A DNA stretch of 64,000 nucleotides, from the NCBI RefSeq assembly GCF_003367375.1, contig NZ_CP031416.1, positions 2,239,501 to 2,303,500 on the forward strand, in the 5' to 3' direction. Below the pieces are notes generated by a model. That model ran no database searches, had not been told where the DNA came from, and saw nothing but the letters and a program-made list of their open reading frames with translations. Numbering within the stretch: the first letter of the stretch is position 1; every line of letters begins with the position of its first letter. The stretch comes from Gallaecimonas mangrovi (GTDB taxonomy: Bacteria; Pseudomonadota; Gammaproteobacteria; Enterobacterales; Gallaecimonadaceae). Made by a program: the position numbers and the translations under genes. This document shows, piece by piece, positions 10,360-20,252 of the stretch.

Positions 10360-11913
10360 ATGCAACTTGCCAAACACCTGATCATTGGTTGTCTTGCGCT
10401 GTCGCCTATTGCTGCCGCCATGGCCGCATCTGAAGCGCCGCAAGAACAAACCAAGGCCGCCGCACCCCAGGAAAAAACCGTTGTTACCAAACACGAAACC
10501 CGCATTGCCGGTGACAGCATTGACTATAAAGCTACCACCGGTAACTTGCTGATCCGTAACAGCAAAGGTGAAGTAGACGGCAGCGTGTTCTACGTTGCTT
10601 ATACCGTTAAGAGCAGCAAGCCACGCCCGGTAACCTTCTTGTATAACGGTGGTCCGGGTTCTTCTTCTATCTGGCTGCACATGGGTTCTTTTGGCCCGGT
10701 CATGGTAAAAACCGCTAACGGTAAGCCTACCGCTCCGGCCCCTTATGACATCATTAAAAACCCCTACAGCATCCTCAACAAAACCGACTTAGTGTTTGTT
10801 GACGCCATGGGCACCGGTTTTTCTACCGGTATTCCGACACCGGAAGAAAAAGAACAAAACAAAGGCAAGAAAGTTGACCCTTCCCAGAAATTCTGGGGTG
10901 TGGATGAAGACGTTAATGCCTTCGCGCATTTCATTGAGCGCTACGTGACCGTTAATAACCGTTGGAACGATCCGAAATTCCTGTACGGCGAGTCTTACGG
11001 CACTACCCGTTCTGCCGCATTGGTAAACCGCCTGCAAGAAGACGGCATGACCATGAACGGCGTGGTACTGCAATCGAGCATCCTAAACTACAACGAAGAG
11101 ATGCCAGGTCTGGATAACAGCTTTGTTAACAACCTGCCTACTTACGCCGCTATTGCTTGGTACCACAACAAACTGCCTAACAAGCCGAAAGAGCTGGCAC
11201 CTTTCCTTGAGAAAGTGCGCCACTTTGCCAGCACCGAGTACGCCCATGCATTGTCTCTTGGCCAAACCCTCAGCGACGCTGAAGAAAACGCCATTGCCGA
11301 ACAACTGCACCAGTACACCGGCCTGAGCATTAAGTACCTGAAAGAAACCAACTTGGAAATTGACCCAAGCCGTTTCCGTAAGGAACTGCTGCGTGACGAA
11401 CGCCTGACCGTAGGTCGCTACGATGGCCGCTTCATGAGTGTTGATAAAGATGCTGCCGGTGAAACCCCCGATACCGATGCCTCTGACACCGCTATTGGTG
11501 GCGCTTACACCGCTGCATTCAACTACTACCTGGCAAATGACCTGAAATACTCCAGCAAAACCCCTTACAAGGTAATGGCTGACGCCATCATGCATTGGGA
11601 CTGGAAACACGCTGCACCGCACAGCCACTGGCCAGTGCCGATGCCTTTCGTGGTAGACGATCTGGGTAACGCTATGCGTACCAATCCCTACCTGAAAGTG
11701 TTTAGCGCTAACGGTTACTTTGACCTGGCAACCCCGTTCTTCGAAACCGAGTACGATTTGGCCCATATGGACCTGCCGAAGAACCTGCAGAAGAACCTGA
11801 CCTTTGGTTACTATCCTTCTGGCCACATGATTTACCTGAACCCGGTCGCTCAAAAAGAACTTTGGAAAGATCTTGAGAAGTTCTACGACAGCGCCACTGT
11901 CAGCAAAAAATAA
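10360..11913 (+). CDS. Exported S10-family serine carboxypeptidase-like protein
   Basis: Probable secreted or periplasmic peptidase of the S10 (alpha/beta hydrolase) family. 517 residues with a signal peptide of about 23 residues ending AMAA. Family motifs: NGGPGSSS (96-103, oxyanion region), the nucleophile Ser212 in LYGESYGT, a C-terminal Asp in FSANGYFDLATPF and the His in YPSGHMIYL. S10 peptidases remove C-terminal residues at acidic pH in eukaryotes; substrates of bacterial members are mostly unknown. It has its own terminator and no operon partner. Substrate is not predictable here. Confidence 0.88.
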   Translation: MQLAKHLIIGCLALSPIAAAMAASEAPQEQTKAAAPQEKTVVTKHETRIAGDSIDYKATTGNLLIRNSKGEVDGSVFYVAYTVKSSKPRPVTFLYNGGPGSSSIWLHMGSFGPVMVKTANGKPTAPAPYDIIKNPYSILNKTDLVFVDAMGTGFSTGIPTPEEKEQNKGKKVDPSQKFWGVDEDVNAFAHFIERYVTVNNRWNDPKFLYGESYGTTRSAALVNRLQEDGMTMNGVVLQSSILNYNEEMPGLDNSFVNNLPTYAAIAWYHNKLPNKPKELAPFLEKVRHFASTEYAHALSLGQTLSDAEENAIAEQLHQYTGLSIKYLKETNLEIDPSRFRKELLRDERLTVGRYDGRFMSVDKDAAGETPDTDASDTAIGGAYTAAFNYYLANDLKYSSKTPYKVMADAIMHWDWKHAAPHSHWPVPMPFVVDDLGNAMRTNPYLKVFSANGYFDLATPFFETEYDLAHMDLPKNLQKNLTFGYYPSGHMIYLNPVAQKELWKDLEKFYDSATVSKK

Positions 11914-11914
11914 T

Positions 11915-11940
11915 AAAAAAGCGCCGCAAGGCGCTTTTTT
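11915..11940 (+). terminator. Terminator of the S10 peptidase gene
   Basis: AAAAAAGCGCC, loop GCAA, GGCGCTTTTTT; symmetrical, so it could work on both strands. Confidence 0.9.
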
Positions 11941-12080
11941 ATTGCCCAAACGCAATTGTGCAAAAAATAAAGAAATCGCTTTCTAACGCCCCACCGACAT
12001 CAGACTGTCAACTTTCTTAAGCAGGCTCAGCAGCTGCCAAGCCTTGTTGCCTTTATTCGCCTGCATTTAAGGAAAGCCCT

Positions 12081-13733
12081 ATGTACAGCCCTAGATTGTT
12101 CGCCTTTACCGTGTCCGCCCTGGCGTTAGCTGCGGCAAGCTGTTTTGCACAAACGCACCAACAAGATGCCGACCATCTAAAGACAGCGACACCCATTAAG
12201 CATTTGGTGGTTATCTACAGTGAAAACGTGTCTTTTGACCACTACTTTGCAACCTACCCTAAGGCAACCAATCCCAAGGGCGAACCGGCATTTCATACCA
12301 CGCGCAATACGCCAGCCGTTAACAATTTAGTCAGTGCGCACCTTTTAACGAACAACCCCAATTTTACCAACACTGAAAACGGTACAGATGCTGCGAACCC
12401 TTATCGCCTGGACCGCTCGCAAGCCGACACCGCCGACCAAAACCACGCCTACACAGCAGAACAGCAAGCCTATGACGGCGGCAAGGCCGATCTTTTCCCC
12501 AAATATACCGGTAACGGTAGCGCCGGTGGCGTAGGTGCTTTTGGCACCAGCGGCCAGGTAATGGGTTATTTTGACGGCAATACCGTCACTGCCCTCTGGC
12601 AATACGCCCAACGTTTTGCCATGAGTGATGCGGCTTATACCAACACCTATGGCCCCTCAACACCGGGCGCTTTAGAAGCGGTATCAGGCCAAACCAACGG
12701 CATGAAAATCATTAAATCATCGAAGTCATCTTATTACGTCGCCGATGGCCAAGGTGGCTATACCATGATCAACGACGTCGACCCGGCAACCGACCTTTGC
12801 TCCTCGGCAACCGACCAGGTTTGGATGACCGGCAAAAATATTGGCGACCTACTCAATAACGCCAACATTAGCTGGGGAAGCTTTATGGGCGGCTTTGATT
12901 TAAGTGCCAACAATGCCAATGGCACCACTGCCTGTAGCCGCAGCACCTATTCGACGGTCGTTAATAGCACCGTAACCGACTACATCCCTCACCACGCTTG
13001 GTTCCAGTATTATCAATCCACGGCCAACCCCAATCACACCCGGCCATCATCCGTTGCCGCCATTGGCTATTCCCTCGAGGCCGACGGTAAAACCCCGGAG
13101 CCTGCCAATCACGAATACGACTTACACGACTTTTATACCGCTGTTGCCGCCGGTAACTATCCAGCGGTTGCCTACCTTAAAGCCCCGGCTTATCAAGACG
13201 GTCACGCAGGCTATTCCGACCCGCTGGACGAGCAGCGCTTTATTACTCAGGTGGTGAATTTCTTAGAGCAGCAACCTGACTGGAAAAACACAGCAATTAT
13301 CGTTGCTTGGGATGACTCCGACGGCTGGTACGATCACGCCTTTGCCCAAACCCGCTTCTCGTCATTTGATGACAGTGCCGATCAACTCAATGGTTCAGGT
13401 GTTTGTGGCCATACCCAGGCACCAAACGGCGTGAAAGGAAAGCCTGTTAACGGCCGCTGTGGCCCGGGTACCCGCATCCCGTTTCTGGTGCTGTCACCCT
13501 TTGCTAAAGCTAACTTCGTCAGCCATAAGCTAATCTCGCAAGCCTCGATAGTGCGCTTTATTGAAGACAACTGGCTAAGTGGCAAACGCTTAGGGGGCGG
13601 CTCTTTTGATGCAACTGCGGGCAGTATTATGAACCTGTTTGACTTCAAACATGGCCACCAAAAGCCACTTTATCTTGACCCTGAAACCGGCTTGCCGGTA
13701 AAGGCCTCAAGCATCAACACACATAAAGCCTGA
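12081..13733 (+). CDS. Exported phosphoesterase (AcpA / phospholipase C superfamily)
   Basis: Predicted periplasmic acid phosphatase or phosphodiesterase of the phosphoesterase family that includes Francisella AcpA and PlcC-type phospholipases. 550 residues; signal peptide about 1-23 (ASCFAQ). The metal-binding N-terminal motif IKHLVVIYSENVSFDHYF is typical, with the further family blocks IIVAWDDSDGWYDHAF (metal-binding Asp/His) and GPGTRIPFLVLSPFAK. AAGGAAAG lies 6 nt before the ATG. The next gene encodes a di-heme peroxidase; such pairs of AcpA-like and cytochrome c peroxidase genes are familiar from other proteobacteria, but a shared role is inference. Substrate unknown. Confidence 0.85.
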   Translation: MYSPRLFAFTVSALALAAASCFAQTHQQDADHLKTATPIKHLVVIYSENVSFDHYFATYPKATNPKGEPAFHTTRNTPAVNNLVSAHLLTNNPNFTNTENGTDAANPYRLDRSQADTADQNHAYTAEQQAYDGGKADLFPKYTGNGSAGGVGAFGTSGQVMGYFDGNTVTALWQYAQRFAMSDAAYTNTYGPSTPGALEAVSGQTNGMKIIKSSKSSYYVADGQGGYTMINDVDPATDLCSSATDQVWMTGKNIGDLLNNANISWGSFMGGFDLSANNANGTTACSRSTYSTVVNSTVTDYIPHHAWFQYYQSTANPNHTRPSSVAAIGYSLEADGKTPEPANHEYDLHDFYTAVAAGNYPAVAYLKAPAYQDGHAGYSDPLDEQRFITQVVNFLEQQPDWKNTAIIVAWDDSDGWYDHAFAQTRFSSFDDSADQLNGSGVCGHTQAPNGVKGKPVNGRCGPGTRIPFLVLSPFAKANFVSHKLISQASIVRFIEDNWLSGKRLGGGSFDATAGSIMNLFDFKHGHQKPLYLDPETGLPVKASSINTHKA

Positions 13734-13741
13734 CAGACTTC

Positions 13742-13759
13742 GGGGCAGCTTGCTGCCCC
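13742..13759 (+). terminator. Hairpin after the phosphoesterase gene
   Basis: GGGGCAGC-TT-GCTGCCCC, a perfect 8-bp stem, but with no T run after it. It sits 8 nt after the upstream stop and about 10 nt before the peroxidase start, so it may be a processing or attenuation hairpin rather than a full terminator. Confidence 0.5.
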
Positions 13760-13768
13760 GTGGTTACC

Positions 13769-15178
13769 ATGATGAATGTGTTGTCCCCTTATTCGGTAAA
13801 GCGGTTTCGCCATGTTCTTATTCTGGTCAGCACCCTGGTGGTGCTGACGTTGATAGTAGTGTTGCTGCGGCTCAGCCCGGTACCACTCGAAGATTGGCGC
13901 AAGCACCCACTGGATGCCGCCAAGTTGAGTTTGGGTATCAACCCAGCGCCGGTGCAGCTGCTTATTCCCAAGGCCAAACCGCTGTCGGCCATGGCCATGC
14001 TGGGAGAAAAGCTGTTTTTTGATAAGCGCCTTTCTGGCTCTGGCCAATTATCTTGTGCCAGTTGTCACGCCCCAAGCCATGACTTCGGCCCCACCACCGC
14101 AACGCCCGTGGTGCAGGGTGGCCGGCTAATGCAGCAGCAGGGCTTTAGGGCTGTGCCATCGCTAAAGTACCTTTATCGCCAACCTCTTTTCTCAATAGGC
14201 CCGGATGCACCGGGCGATAACGACCAAATACCGACACTGCAACAACAAGTGGCCCTGGCCAAGGCCAGTAAAAAAGCCATTAAAAGCGCCAATTCCACCG
14301 CCCTTTCTGCCAGCAACTTAGTGCCGATGGGTGGGCTTTTTTGGGACGGCAGGGTTGATACCTTGCAGCAGCAAGCCAGCGGACCGCTCTTTAATCCAGT
14401 GGAGATGGCAGCACATTCAGACCAGGAAGTGGCGGCAAAACTGGCCAGTAGCCCTTACCGCAACGACTTTACCGCGCTCTTTGGGAGAAATATTTTTGAC
14501 AATCCTAAACTCGCTGTCAGCGAAGCGATGTTTGCGTTGTCGCGTTATCAAATTGAAGACCGGGCCTTTCATCCCTTTTCAAGCCAGTTTGATGCCTGGC
14601 TTCAGGGGAAAGCACGGCTAACCCGCGCCGAGGTTCGTGGTTACTTGGCGTTTAACGACCCTAAAGCGGGCAACTGCGCCGCCTGCCATATGGATAAAGT
14701 CGGTAAAGATGGCTTACCGCCACTGTTTACCGACTATCAATACGAAGCCTTGGGCGTGCCCCGCAACAGCGCCATTGCTGCCAATGGCGATCCGCACTGG
14801 CACGACTTGGGGTTGTGCGGGCCCTTTCGCCAAAACATGAAAGCGCAAACACAATATTGCGGCATGTTTTTAACGCCCAGCTTGCGCAATAGCGCCCGCC
14901 GCCCGGTGTACTTTCACAATGGGCTCTATCACTCACTAAAAGACGTGCTTGATTGGTACGTTTACCGCGACATAGCGCCTGGCCGCTTTTATCCAAAAGG
15001 CGCCAACGGCAAACCCGTTATCTATAACGATTTACCGCGCCGATACCTTAAAAACGTCGACACTACCGACGCGCCCTTAAACCGCCATCTGGGTGATGTG
15101 CCGGCGCTGACCGCCACGCAAATTAATGACATCATCGCTTTTCTTGGCACCTTGAACGACGGTTATAAAGGCGGATAA
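13769..15178 (+). CDS. Di-heme cytochrome c peroxidase family protein
   Basis: Membrane-anchored or exported c-type cytochrome of the CcpA/MauG family. About 469 residues from the ATG at 13769 (ATG 13772 and GTG 13760 are alternatives; none has a good ribosome site). An N-terminal hydrophobic segment (about 15-35) is followed by two heme-attachment motifs: CASCH near residue 100 and CAACH near 302. Family blocks LGEKLFFDKRLSGSGQLSCA and PSLRNSARRPVYFHNGLYH are present. Members reduce hydrogen peroxide or oxidise other substrates; which applies here is open. It directly follows the phosphoesterase gene. Confidence 0.88.
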   Translation: MMNVLSPYSVKRFRHVLILVSTLVVLTLIVVLLRLSPVPLEDWRKHPLDAAKLSLGINPAPVQLLIPKAKPLSAMAMLGEKLFFDKRLSGSGQLSCASCHAPSHDFGPTTATPVVQGGRLMQQQGFRAVPSLKYLYRQPLFSIGPDAPGDNDQIPTLQQQVALAKASKKAIKSANSTALSASNLVPMGGLFWDGRVDTLQQQASGPLFNPVEMAAHSDQEVAAKLASSPYRNDFTALFGRNIFDNPKLAVSEAMFALSRYQIEDRAFHPFSSQFDAWLQGKARLTRAEVRGYLAFNDPKAGNCAACHMDKVGKDGLPPLFTDYQYEALGVPRNSAIAANGDPHWHDLGLCGPFRQNMKAQTQYCGMFLTPSLRNSARRPVYFHNGLYHSLKDVLDWYVYRDIAPGRFYPKGANGKPVIYNDLPRRYLKNVDTTDAPLNRHLGDVPALTATQINDIIAFLGTLNDGYKGG

Positions 15179-15337
15179 AAGCTGCGCTTTGGCGCCCTTG
15201 CTAGGCATTGTTTTAAAGGCGCTCGCCTCGGTTAGCTCTTTTTTAAGTAATAAAGGAAAGACAAAATCAGCAGTAACTGATCCAAGGAAGGATCCCTTGC
15301 GTATCGCTCACGTCTGTTTCCAACAAGGATGTCCATC

Positions 15338-15508
15338 ATGCTTTTAGAAAATAACTCAACTCGCCAAATGACAAACGAAAAGAGCGCCTTATTTAGCCTC
15401 TCCTCAAACATGCATCTTTTACTGGTATTAGCCTCGGGTGGCCTTTGGCTGGTTCCGGTGGTACTTGGCCTACTGACCCGCTCACTTTTGGAACGCTTTT
15501 CCAGCTAA
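15338..15508 (+). CDS. Small membrane peptide, 56 residues
   Basis: An uncatalogued-looking short gene in the gap 15179-15602. From the ATG at 15338 (AAGGA 8 nt upstream; an in-frame ATG at 15329 would add three residues) it reads MLLENNSTRQ, a polar head, then a single hydrophobic span (MHLLLVLASGGLWLVPVVLG) and a short basic tail. The MHLLL...GGLWL pattern weakly recalls the small superinfection-immunity-like membrane family, but I would not assign it. The rest of the gap holds a 15-bp palindrome GATTTTTGAAAAATC at 15541-15555 and no other gene. Confidence 0.5.
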   Translation: MLLENNSTRQMTNEKSALFSLSSNMHLLLVLASGGLWLVPVVLGLLTRSLLERFSS

Positions 15509-15602
15509 AAACTGGGCCGTTGAATGATATTAGTGGCCTGGATTTTTGAAAAATCGCTAATCACTTCCATACTTTGGCTCATGTACAAAGGAATGGTTGG
15601 CG

Positions 15603-18119
15603 ATGGCAGGTCTTTTTCCTCATCTCATCACTCTCACCTGGAAGCCAGGAACGCATCAACTCACGCTAAGTGAAGATGGCACTCAGCAGCAGTTACCTCT
15701 GCGGGCTTTTTTGCATCAACATTTCGGTAAGTGGTCATTAGAAGCGATGAAAGCGCTGCGCTCGCAGCTGGATGAGCACCAACAAGCCATCGTAGAAACC
15801 GAAACCGCTGAAACCCATTACTGGCTATCGGCGGTGCGAGAAGATGACTGTGTACGGTTGCAAATTGTTAGCACCATGGCCGCCCGTGACAGCACCCTTT
15901 TAAAAATCGCTGATGAACTGTGCGGGCTGGGATATTGGCATTGGCACTTACCGGATAACCGCTTTTTTTGGTCGCCGCAGGTCTACCACATTCACGGCCT
16001 GCCAATGAGCTATCAGCCCAGCGTAGAAGACACCATTAGCCGCTATCACAGTGACGACCAAGAGATACTGCGCGCCCTGATGGTTGAGGCACAAAAGGCG
16101 CCGATAAAGCGTCAATTTAAAGCCCGGCTGTTAAGAGACGACGGCCAGTGGCGCCAAGTCAGTATTAAAGGCGTTTCCGTTACCGACCATCACGGCCAAA
16201 TCAGCGATATTTTTGGGGTTGTGCAAGACATGACCTTCCAGCAACAAAGTCAAACCCGCATGAATCGCCTGGCGCTGGTGGTGTCGCAAACCGGCAGTGG
16301 CGCCATGATTTGTGACAAAGAGCGCCGGGTGGAATGGTTAAACACCGCCTTTGAACGCATCACCGGCTACGGCCTTGATGATCTGATTGGCCAGCGCCCA
16401 GGGGATTTTCTTGCCGGTAAAGCCACCGACGCCAACACCCTGCACGAAGTTTATCGCTCCATGGAAAAACGCCAATACTTTCATGGTGATATTTTAAATT
16501 ATCGCAAAGATGGCTCGCCAGTTTGGCTGAACATGTCCATTACCCCCATCTACCATGAAATGCACCACGACGGCTTTGTGATCATTGTCTATGACGCCTC
16601 TACGCGGCGGGCCAGCGAGGAGCGTCTTCGCCTGTACGAACAAGCCTTTGAACAAGCCAATTTGGGATTGTTGTTTTTACATGAACAAAACGGCCAACCG
16701 GTTATCGATGAAGCCAACCAGGCAGCCAAACAACTGTTGGCCATTGGCGATGACAGCAAGGCATTAGCCTTTCCTGGCGACTTTTTCTCATCCAACCCTG
16801 AAGCGCTGCTTAGCAATGAAAGGAGCGGTGTAGACCTCACCCCTAAACATGCTCCAGACAACACCTTACTGGTACTGCATACGCCCCTTCATCGCCCCGA
16901 TGATGAGGCACCGTCACAGCTGGTTATTCTTCAAGACATTACCGAACACCGCCGCACTGAGGCGTTGTTGGCCCGTAACCAAAAAATGGAGTTAATAGGT
17001 CAGTTAGTGTCTGGAATAGCCCACGATTTCAATAACATCATTGGTATCATCCAAGGCAACTTAGAACTGTTGAACCTGAAACTGGAGCCAGAACATCCCG
17101 GCACCCGCAGTGTCGAAAAGGCATTAAAGGCTGCCAAAAGGGCATCTACCCTCACCCGCCGGCTTACCCAGTTCTCCCGCCAGGAACCGGTCAGTAATGA
17201 AGAGGTTCCGGCTTTCCAACTGCTGATTGACGCAGAAGATCTGTTGTCATCGAGCTTAGGCAAAAACATTGCGCTGGAAGTCGAGCTGGACACCCAATGT
17301 GGGTCGGTCAAAGTTGACCGCGGCGACTTTGTCGACGCCATTGTCAATCTGGCGGTTAATGCCCGGGATGCGATTGCAGACAAAGGCACCATTCGCTTAA
17401 CTTGCATGCCGGTGCTTTTGGGGCGGCAGATCCCCAAACTCAATATGGAGGTCAGACCCGGCCCCTATATTGAGTTTGTTGTCGCGGATACCGGTAGCGG
17501 CATTGCCCCTGAACATCTCGATAAAATTCTTGACCCATTCTTTACCACCAAGCCCATAGGCCAAGGTACAGGGCTTGGTCTTTCAATGGTATATGGCTTT
17601 GTAAAACGCTCTAAAGGCTACCTGCAGGTAAACAGCGAACTCGGTAAAGGTACCGACATGCATATCTGGCTGCCGCAATCGTCAGGGGGGGAGATCTTTA
17701 CCGCGCAAGAACGCCCGGCACTGCATCACCTGCAAGATAAAAGGTTATTACTGGTTGACGATGAAGCCGACCTTTTACAAGTGGTATCGGCACAGTTGAC
17801 ACAGCTCGGTTTGCAGGTAAGCGCCTTTGAAGACCCCCGTCAGGCGAGAGCCTCTCTTAAAAACACCGAATATGACATTCTGCTTTGCGATGTTGAAATG
17901 CCGAAAATGTCGGGCTTTGAGCTGGCCAAAGCGTTTCGCATGCAGTTTCCCGACAAGCCTATCTTATTGATGTCAGGGTTTGTTTTTTCAGTACCCGCAG
18001 AACTGGCCAATCTTCCTCGGCTCAACAAACCGGTGTCACGCACTGAGTTGATCCGTTATCTGGTTACTCTTCTTGATACACAGGAGCCTTATGGACAGCC
18101 ACATTCTCATCGTGGATGA
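15603..18119 (+). CDS. Cytoplasmic hybrid histidine kinase with PAS domains and a C-terminal receiver
   Basis: Sensor kinase without membrane segments, so it senses a cytoplasmic signal. About 838 residues from the ATG at 15603 (AAAGGA 10 nt upstream; the TTG at 15597 is too close to it). Numbered from that TTG: PAS-like domains at about 105-215, 225-337 and 345-450, HisKA with phospho-acceptor His476 in GIAHDFNN, HATPase with [19 protein letters not shown] and [12 protein letters not shown], and a receiver with Asp765 in LLCDVEMP. Its last codons overlap the response regulator gene by 29 nt, so the two are co-translated. The pair ends against cheB, suggesting a link to the neighbouring chemotaxis operon, but this is inference. 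Confidence 0.9.
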   Translation: MAGLFPHLITLTWKPGTHQLTLSEDGTQQQLPLRAFLHQHFGKWSLEAMKALRSQLDEHQQAIVETETAETHYWLSAVREDDCVRLQIVSTMAARDSTLLKIADELCGLGYWHWHLPDNRFFWSPQVYHIHGLPMSYQPSVEDTISRYHSDDQEILRALMVEAQKAPIKRQFKARLLRDDGQWRQVSIKGVSVTDHHGQISDIFGVVQDMTFQQQSQTRMNRLALVVSQTGSGAMICDKERRVEWLNTAFERITGYGLDDLIGQRPGDFLAGKATDANTLHEVYRSMEKRQYFHGDILNYRKDGSPVWLNMSITPIYHEMHHDGFVIIVYDASTRRASEERLRLYEQAFEQANLGLLFLHEQNGQPVIDEANQAAKQLLAIGDDSKALAFPGDFFSSNPEALLSNERSGVDLTPKHAPDNTLLVLHTPLHRPDDEAPSQLVILQDITEHRRTEALLARNQKMELIGQLVSGIAHDFNNIIGIIQGNLELLNLKLEPEHPGTRSVEKALKAAKRASTLTRRLTQFSRQEPVSNEEVPAFQLLIDAEDLLSSSLGKNIALEVELDTQCGSVKVDRGDFVDAIVNLAVNARDAIADKGTIRLTCMPVLLGRQIPKLNMEVRPGPYIEFVVADTGSGIAPEHLDKILDPFFTTKPIGQGTGLGLSMVYGFVKRSKGYLQVNSELGKGTDMHIWLPQSSGGEIFTAQERPALHHLQDKRLLLVDDEADLLQVVSAQLTQLGLQVSAFEDPRQARASLKNTEYDILLCDVEMPKMSGFELAKAFRMQFPDKPILLMSGFVFSVPAELANLPRLNKPVSRTELIRYLVTLLDTQEPYGQPHSHRG

Positions 18120-19236
18120 CGATTTGCAGTTTCAAGAGCTGATCGCTGACATGCTGGACGGCAGGGTCAAACAAGTGGGTACGGCCAGTAGCGCCCAAGA
18201 AGCCCTTGCCTATTGCCAGCAAAACAACCCAGATATTGTGTTGCTGGACGTCAACCTCCCTGACCAGGACGGGCTCAGTTTGGCCCCGCAGTTATTGGCT
18301 AACGACAGGGCCATTATGTTTGTCTCAGGGCACAATGACTTGGACAAAAGGGTACAGGCCTGGCAGGCAGGTGCCGCCGACTTCATCAGTAAACCTTTTG
18401 AAATGACTGAGTTTCTTGCCCGCATTGACCATTGCAGCCAATATCTTGCCAGCAAACAGCAGCTCAGTGAAAAAGAAGCCAAATCCCGAGCAATGGCCTT
18501 TGCTTCCATGAAGGAAGCATCGCAGTACGGCTTTATTACCCAGTTTCTAAAAAACCTGATGGCCTGCCAAACCGAGGAACAACTGGCTGACCTTTTCTTT
18601 GCCGCAGCCGATTTTTTTGAATTTAAAACCACCTTGTGTTTTCACAAGGACGGCACCCTGAGCTTTTATGGCCCAAACCAACAGCCAGTATCCCCCATCG
18701 AGCAAAATATTTATAACTTACTGATCAGTGAAGGCCGTCTCTATCCCTTCGGGACCCGGCTCATGGTGAACGACCACCACGTGTCTTTTTTGGTGAAAGA
18801 CATGCCAACCGACGATATTGAGGCGGGGAAACTGCGGGATGTCGTGGCGGTGTTAGTGGAAGGCATGGAGGCTAAATGGCGAGATTTACACCGCCAGCAC
18901 ACCATGGCCAGTATGGTTGATGCCCTGCAAGGCTCCATGACTGAACTGAGCGATACCATTCGCCAGTACGACCATCGCCTAGAGGCCTTAATTACCGACC
19001 TTAACAATGAAATTCGTTCCAGTTTTCATGTGCTTGAACTCAACGAAAAACAAGAAGCGTTTTTTTCTGATCTGATAGAGAAAGGCGCTGATACGCTGCG
19101 TGACACCGAAGGCGATCTGCGTGAATTGCAGGTTCGGCTCAAAAATATGCTCGACACTGCCCAAACCGCCATCCAGCTGGAACAAAGTGCCAGCGCCCCC
19201 CCACAAATTGAGGATGACGACGTCGAACTGTTCTAG
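18091..19236 (+). CDS. Response regulator with novel coiled-coil output and CheD-like tail
   Basis: 381 residues from the ATG at 18091 (AGGAG just upstream). Receiver domain at 1-120 with acidic pocket VDDD and phospho-acceptor Asp53 in LLDVNLPDQD. The rest is not a DNA-binding domain: a GAF-like stretch (about 150-270) and a long helical, probably coiled-coil region (about 275-360), then a flexible linker and the extreme C-terminus DDDVELF. CheD, encoded 1 kb away, ends DNVELFK. I infer a protein-interaction output tied to the chemosensory complex rather than transcription. The long helices plus C-terminal acidic-hydrophobic peptide also recall CheZ in layout, without clear sequence identity. 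Confidence 0.85.
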   Translation: MDSHILIVDDDLQFQELIADMLDGRVKQVGTASSAQEALAYCQQNNPDIVLLDVNLPDQDGLSLAPQLLANDRAIMFVSGHNDLDKRVQAWQAGAADFISKPFEMTEFLARIDHCSQYLASKQQLSEKEAKSRAMAFASMKEASQYGFITQFLKNLMACQTEEQLADLFFAAADFFEFKTTLCFHKDGTLSFYGPNQQPVSPIEQNIYNLLISEGRLYPFGTRLMVNDHHVSFLVKDMPTDDIEAGKLRDVVAVLVEGMEAKWRDLHRQHTMASMVDALQGSMTELSDTIRQYDHRLEALITDLNNEIRSSFHVLELNEKQEAFFSDLIEKGADTLRDTEGDLRELQVRLKNMLDTAQTAIQLEQSASAPPQIEDDDVELF

Positions 19237-20252
19237 TTTTTCAGCAGCGACAGCGTTTTGGCCGCCAGCTCATCAAGGTTCCCCTGATAACTGGCGGCGC
19301 CCAATTCCCAGGCCGCTCTTGGCATTCCCCAGACCACACAGCTGGCTTCATCTTGTACCCAGGTGGTGGCGCCGGTTTTAGACAATTGCAAAAGCCCATC
19401 TGCCCCGTCTTTACCCATGCCGGTAAGCAACATGGCCAGCATGCGCCCAGCCCCCGCTTCGGCTGCCGAGCGAAATAACACATCCACAGCCGGGCGATGG
19501 CGCCCGACCAAATCGTCATCAAACACCTGCGCGATTAAAGCACCATTTTTTCGTACCAGCCGCATATGGCGATCGCCAGGGGCCACCCACACCTCACCGG
19601 GGTGAATTTTGGTGTCTTTTTCCAGTTCACCCACTTTCAATTGGGTCAAACTGCCAAGGTGGCGGGTAAAAGCCGCTGAAAACAGTGGCCGAATATGTTG
19701 CACAATCAAGATAGGCGGCATATTGGCAGGCCACTGGCAAAGCACTCTTTTTACCGCCTCGGTGCCGCCGGTACTGGCACCGATTAAAATGGCTTCCAGT
19801 TTGCGGGGGTTAATATCGAAGGTGGCTCTATTGGGCAGACTGCGCTGCTGCTGCAAGTTGGCCGTTGCCGCCACCCTCACCTTTTCACGTAATAGCTCGC
19901 TGTAGGCCACCAATGCGGCGGTTGCCCCCGCTGAAGGTTTTGGTACGTAATCCACCGCCCCTAAATCAAGCGCTTCAAGGGTGGCATCGGCGCCATGCTG
20001 AGTGAGGGTTGACACCATCACCACCGGAATGGGGCGCAGCCGCATCAGGTTCTTCAGAAAAGTCAGGCCATTCATCTTGGGCATCTCAATGTCCAAGGTC
20101 AGCACATCGGGGTTGGTGGCTTTGATAACGTCTCTTGCTTCAAAAGGATCTTCAGCTTCCCCAACAACCTGCATCTGAGGGTCTTTTTCCAAAATGTCAG
20201 TGATAAGGGCCCGCATCAGCTGCGAATCGTCCACCACCACGACCTTGATCAT
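19233..20252 (-). CDS. cheB: Chemotaxis methylesterase/glutamine deamidase
   Basis: Removes methyl groups from receptor glutamates when phosphorylated by CheA, giving adaptation. 339 residues: receiver domain with Asp54 in LTLDIEMPKMNG, linker, then the esterase domain with Ser160 in LIGASTGGTEA, His186 in IVQHI and a C-terminal Asp in LLTGMGKDGADG. Last gene of the chemotaxis operon; its ATG overlaps the cheD stop (ATGA). Its stop codon overlaps the stop of the convergent response regulator gene, with no terminator between. Confidence 0.97.
   Translation of the reverse strand: MIKVVVVDDSQLMRALITDILEKDPQMQVVGEAEDPFEARDVIKATNPDVLTLDIEMPKMNGLTFLKNLMRLRPIPVVMVSTLTQHGADATLEALDLGAVDYVPKPSAGATAALVAYSELLREKVRVAATANLQQQRSLPNRATFDINPRKLEAILIGASTGGTEAVKRVLCQWPANMPPILIVQHIRPLFSAAFTRHLGSLTQLKVGELEKDTKIHPGEVWVAPGDRHMRLVRKNGALIAQVFDDDLVGRHRPAVDVLFRSAAEAGAGRMLAMLLTGMGKDGADGLLQLSKTGATTWVQDEASCVVWGMPRAAWELGAASYQGNLDELAAKTLSLLKN

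Noticed and set aside
11083-11955. 290-codon minus-strand frame opposite the S10 peptidase gene
   Set aside because: Its start lies in the terminator of that gene and it has no family features.
16280-16560. CRISPR-like or tandem repeat arrays
   Set aside because: No regularly spaced direct repeats were seen anywhere in the window.
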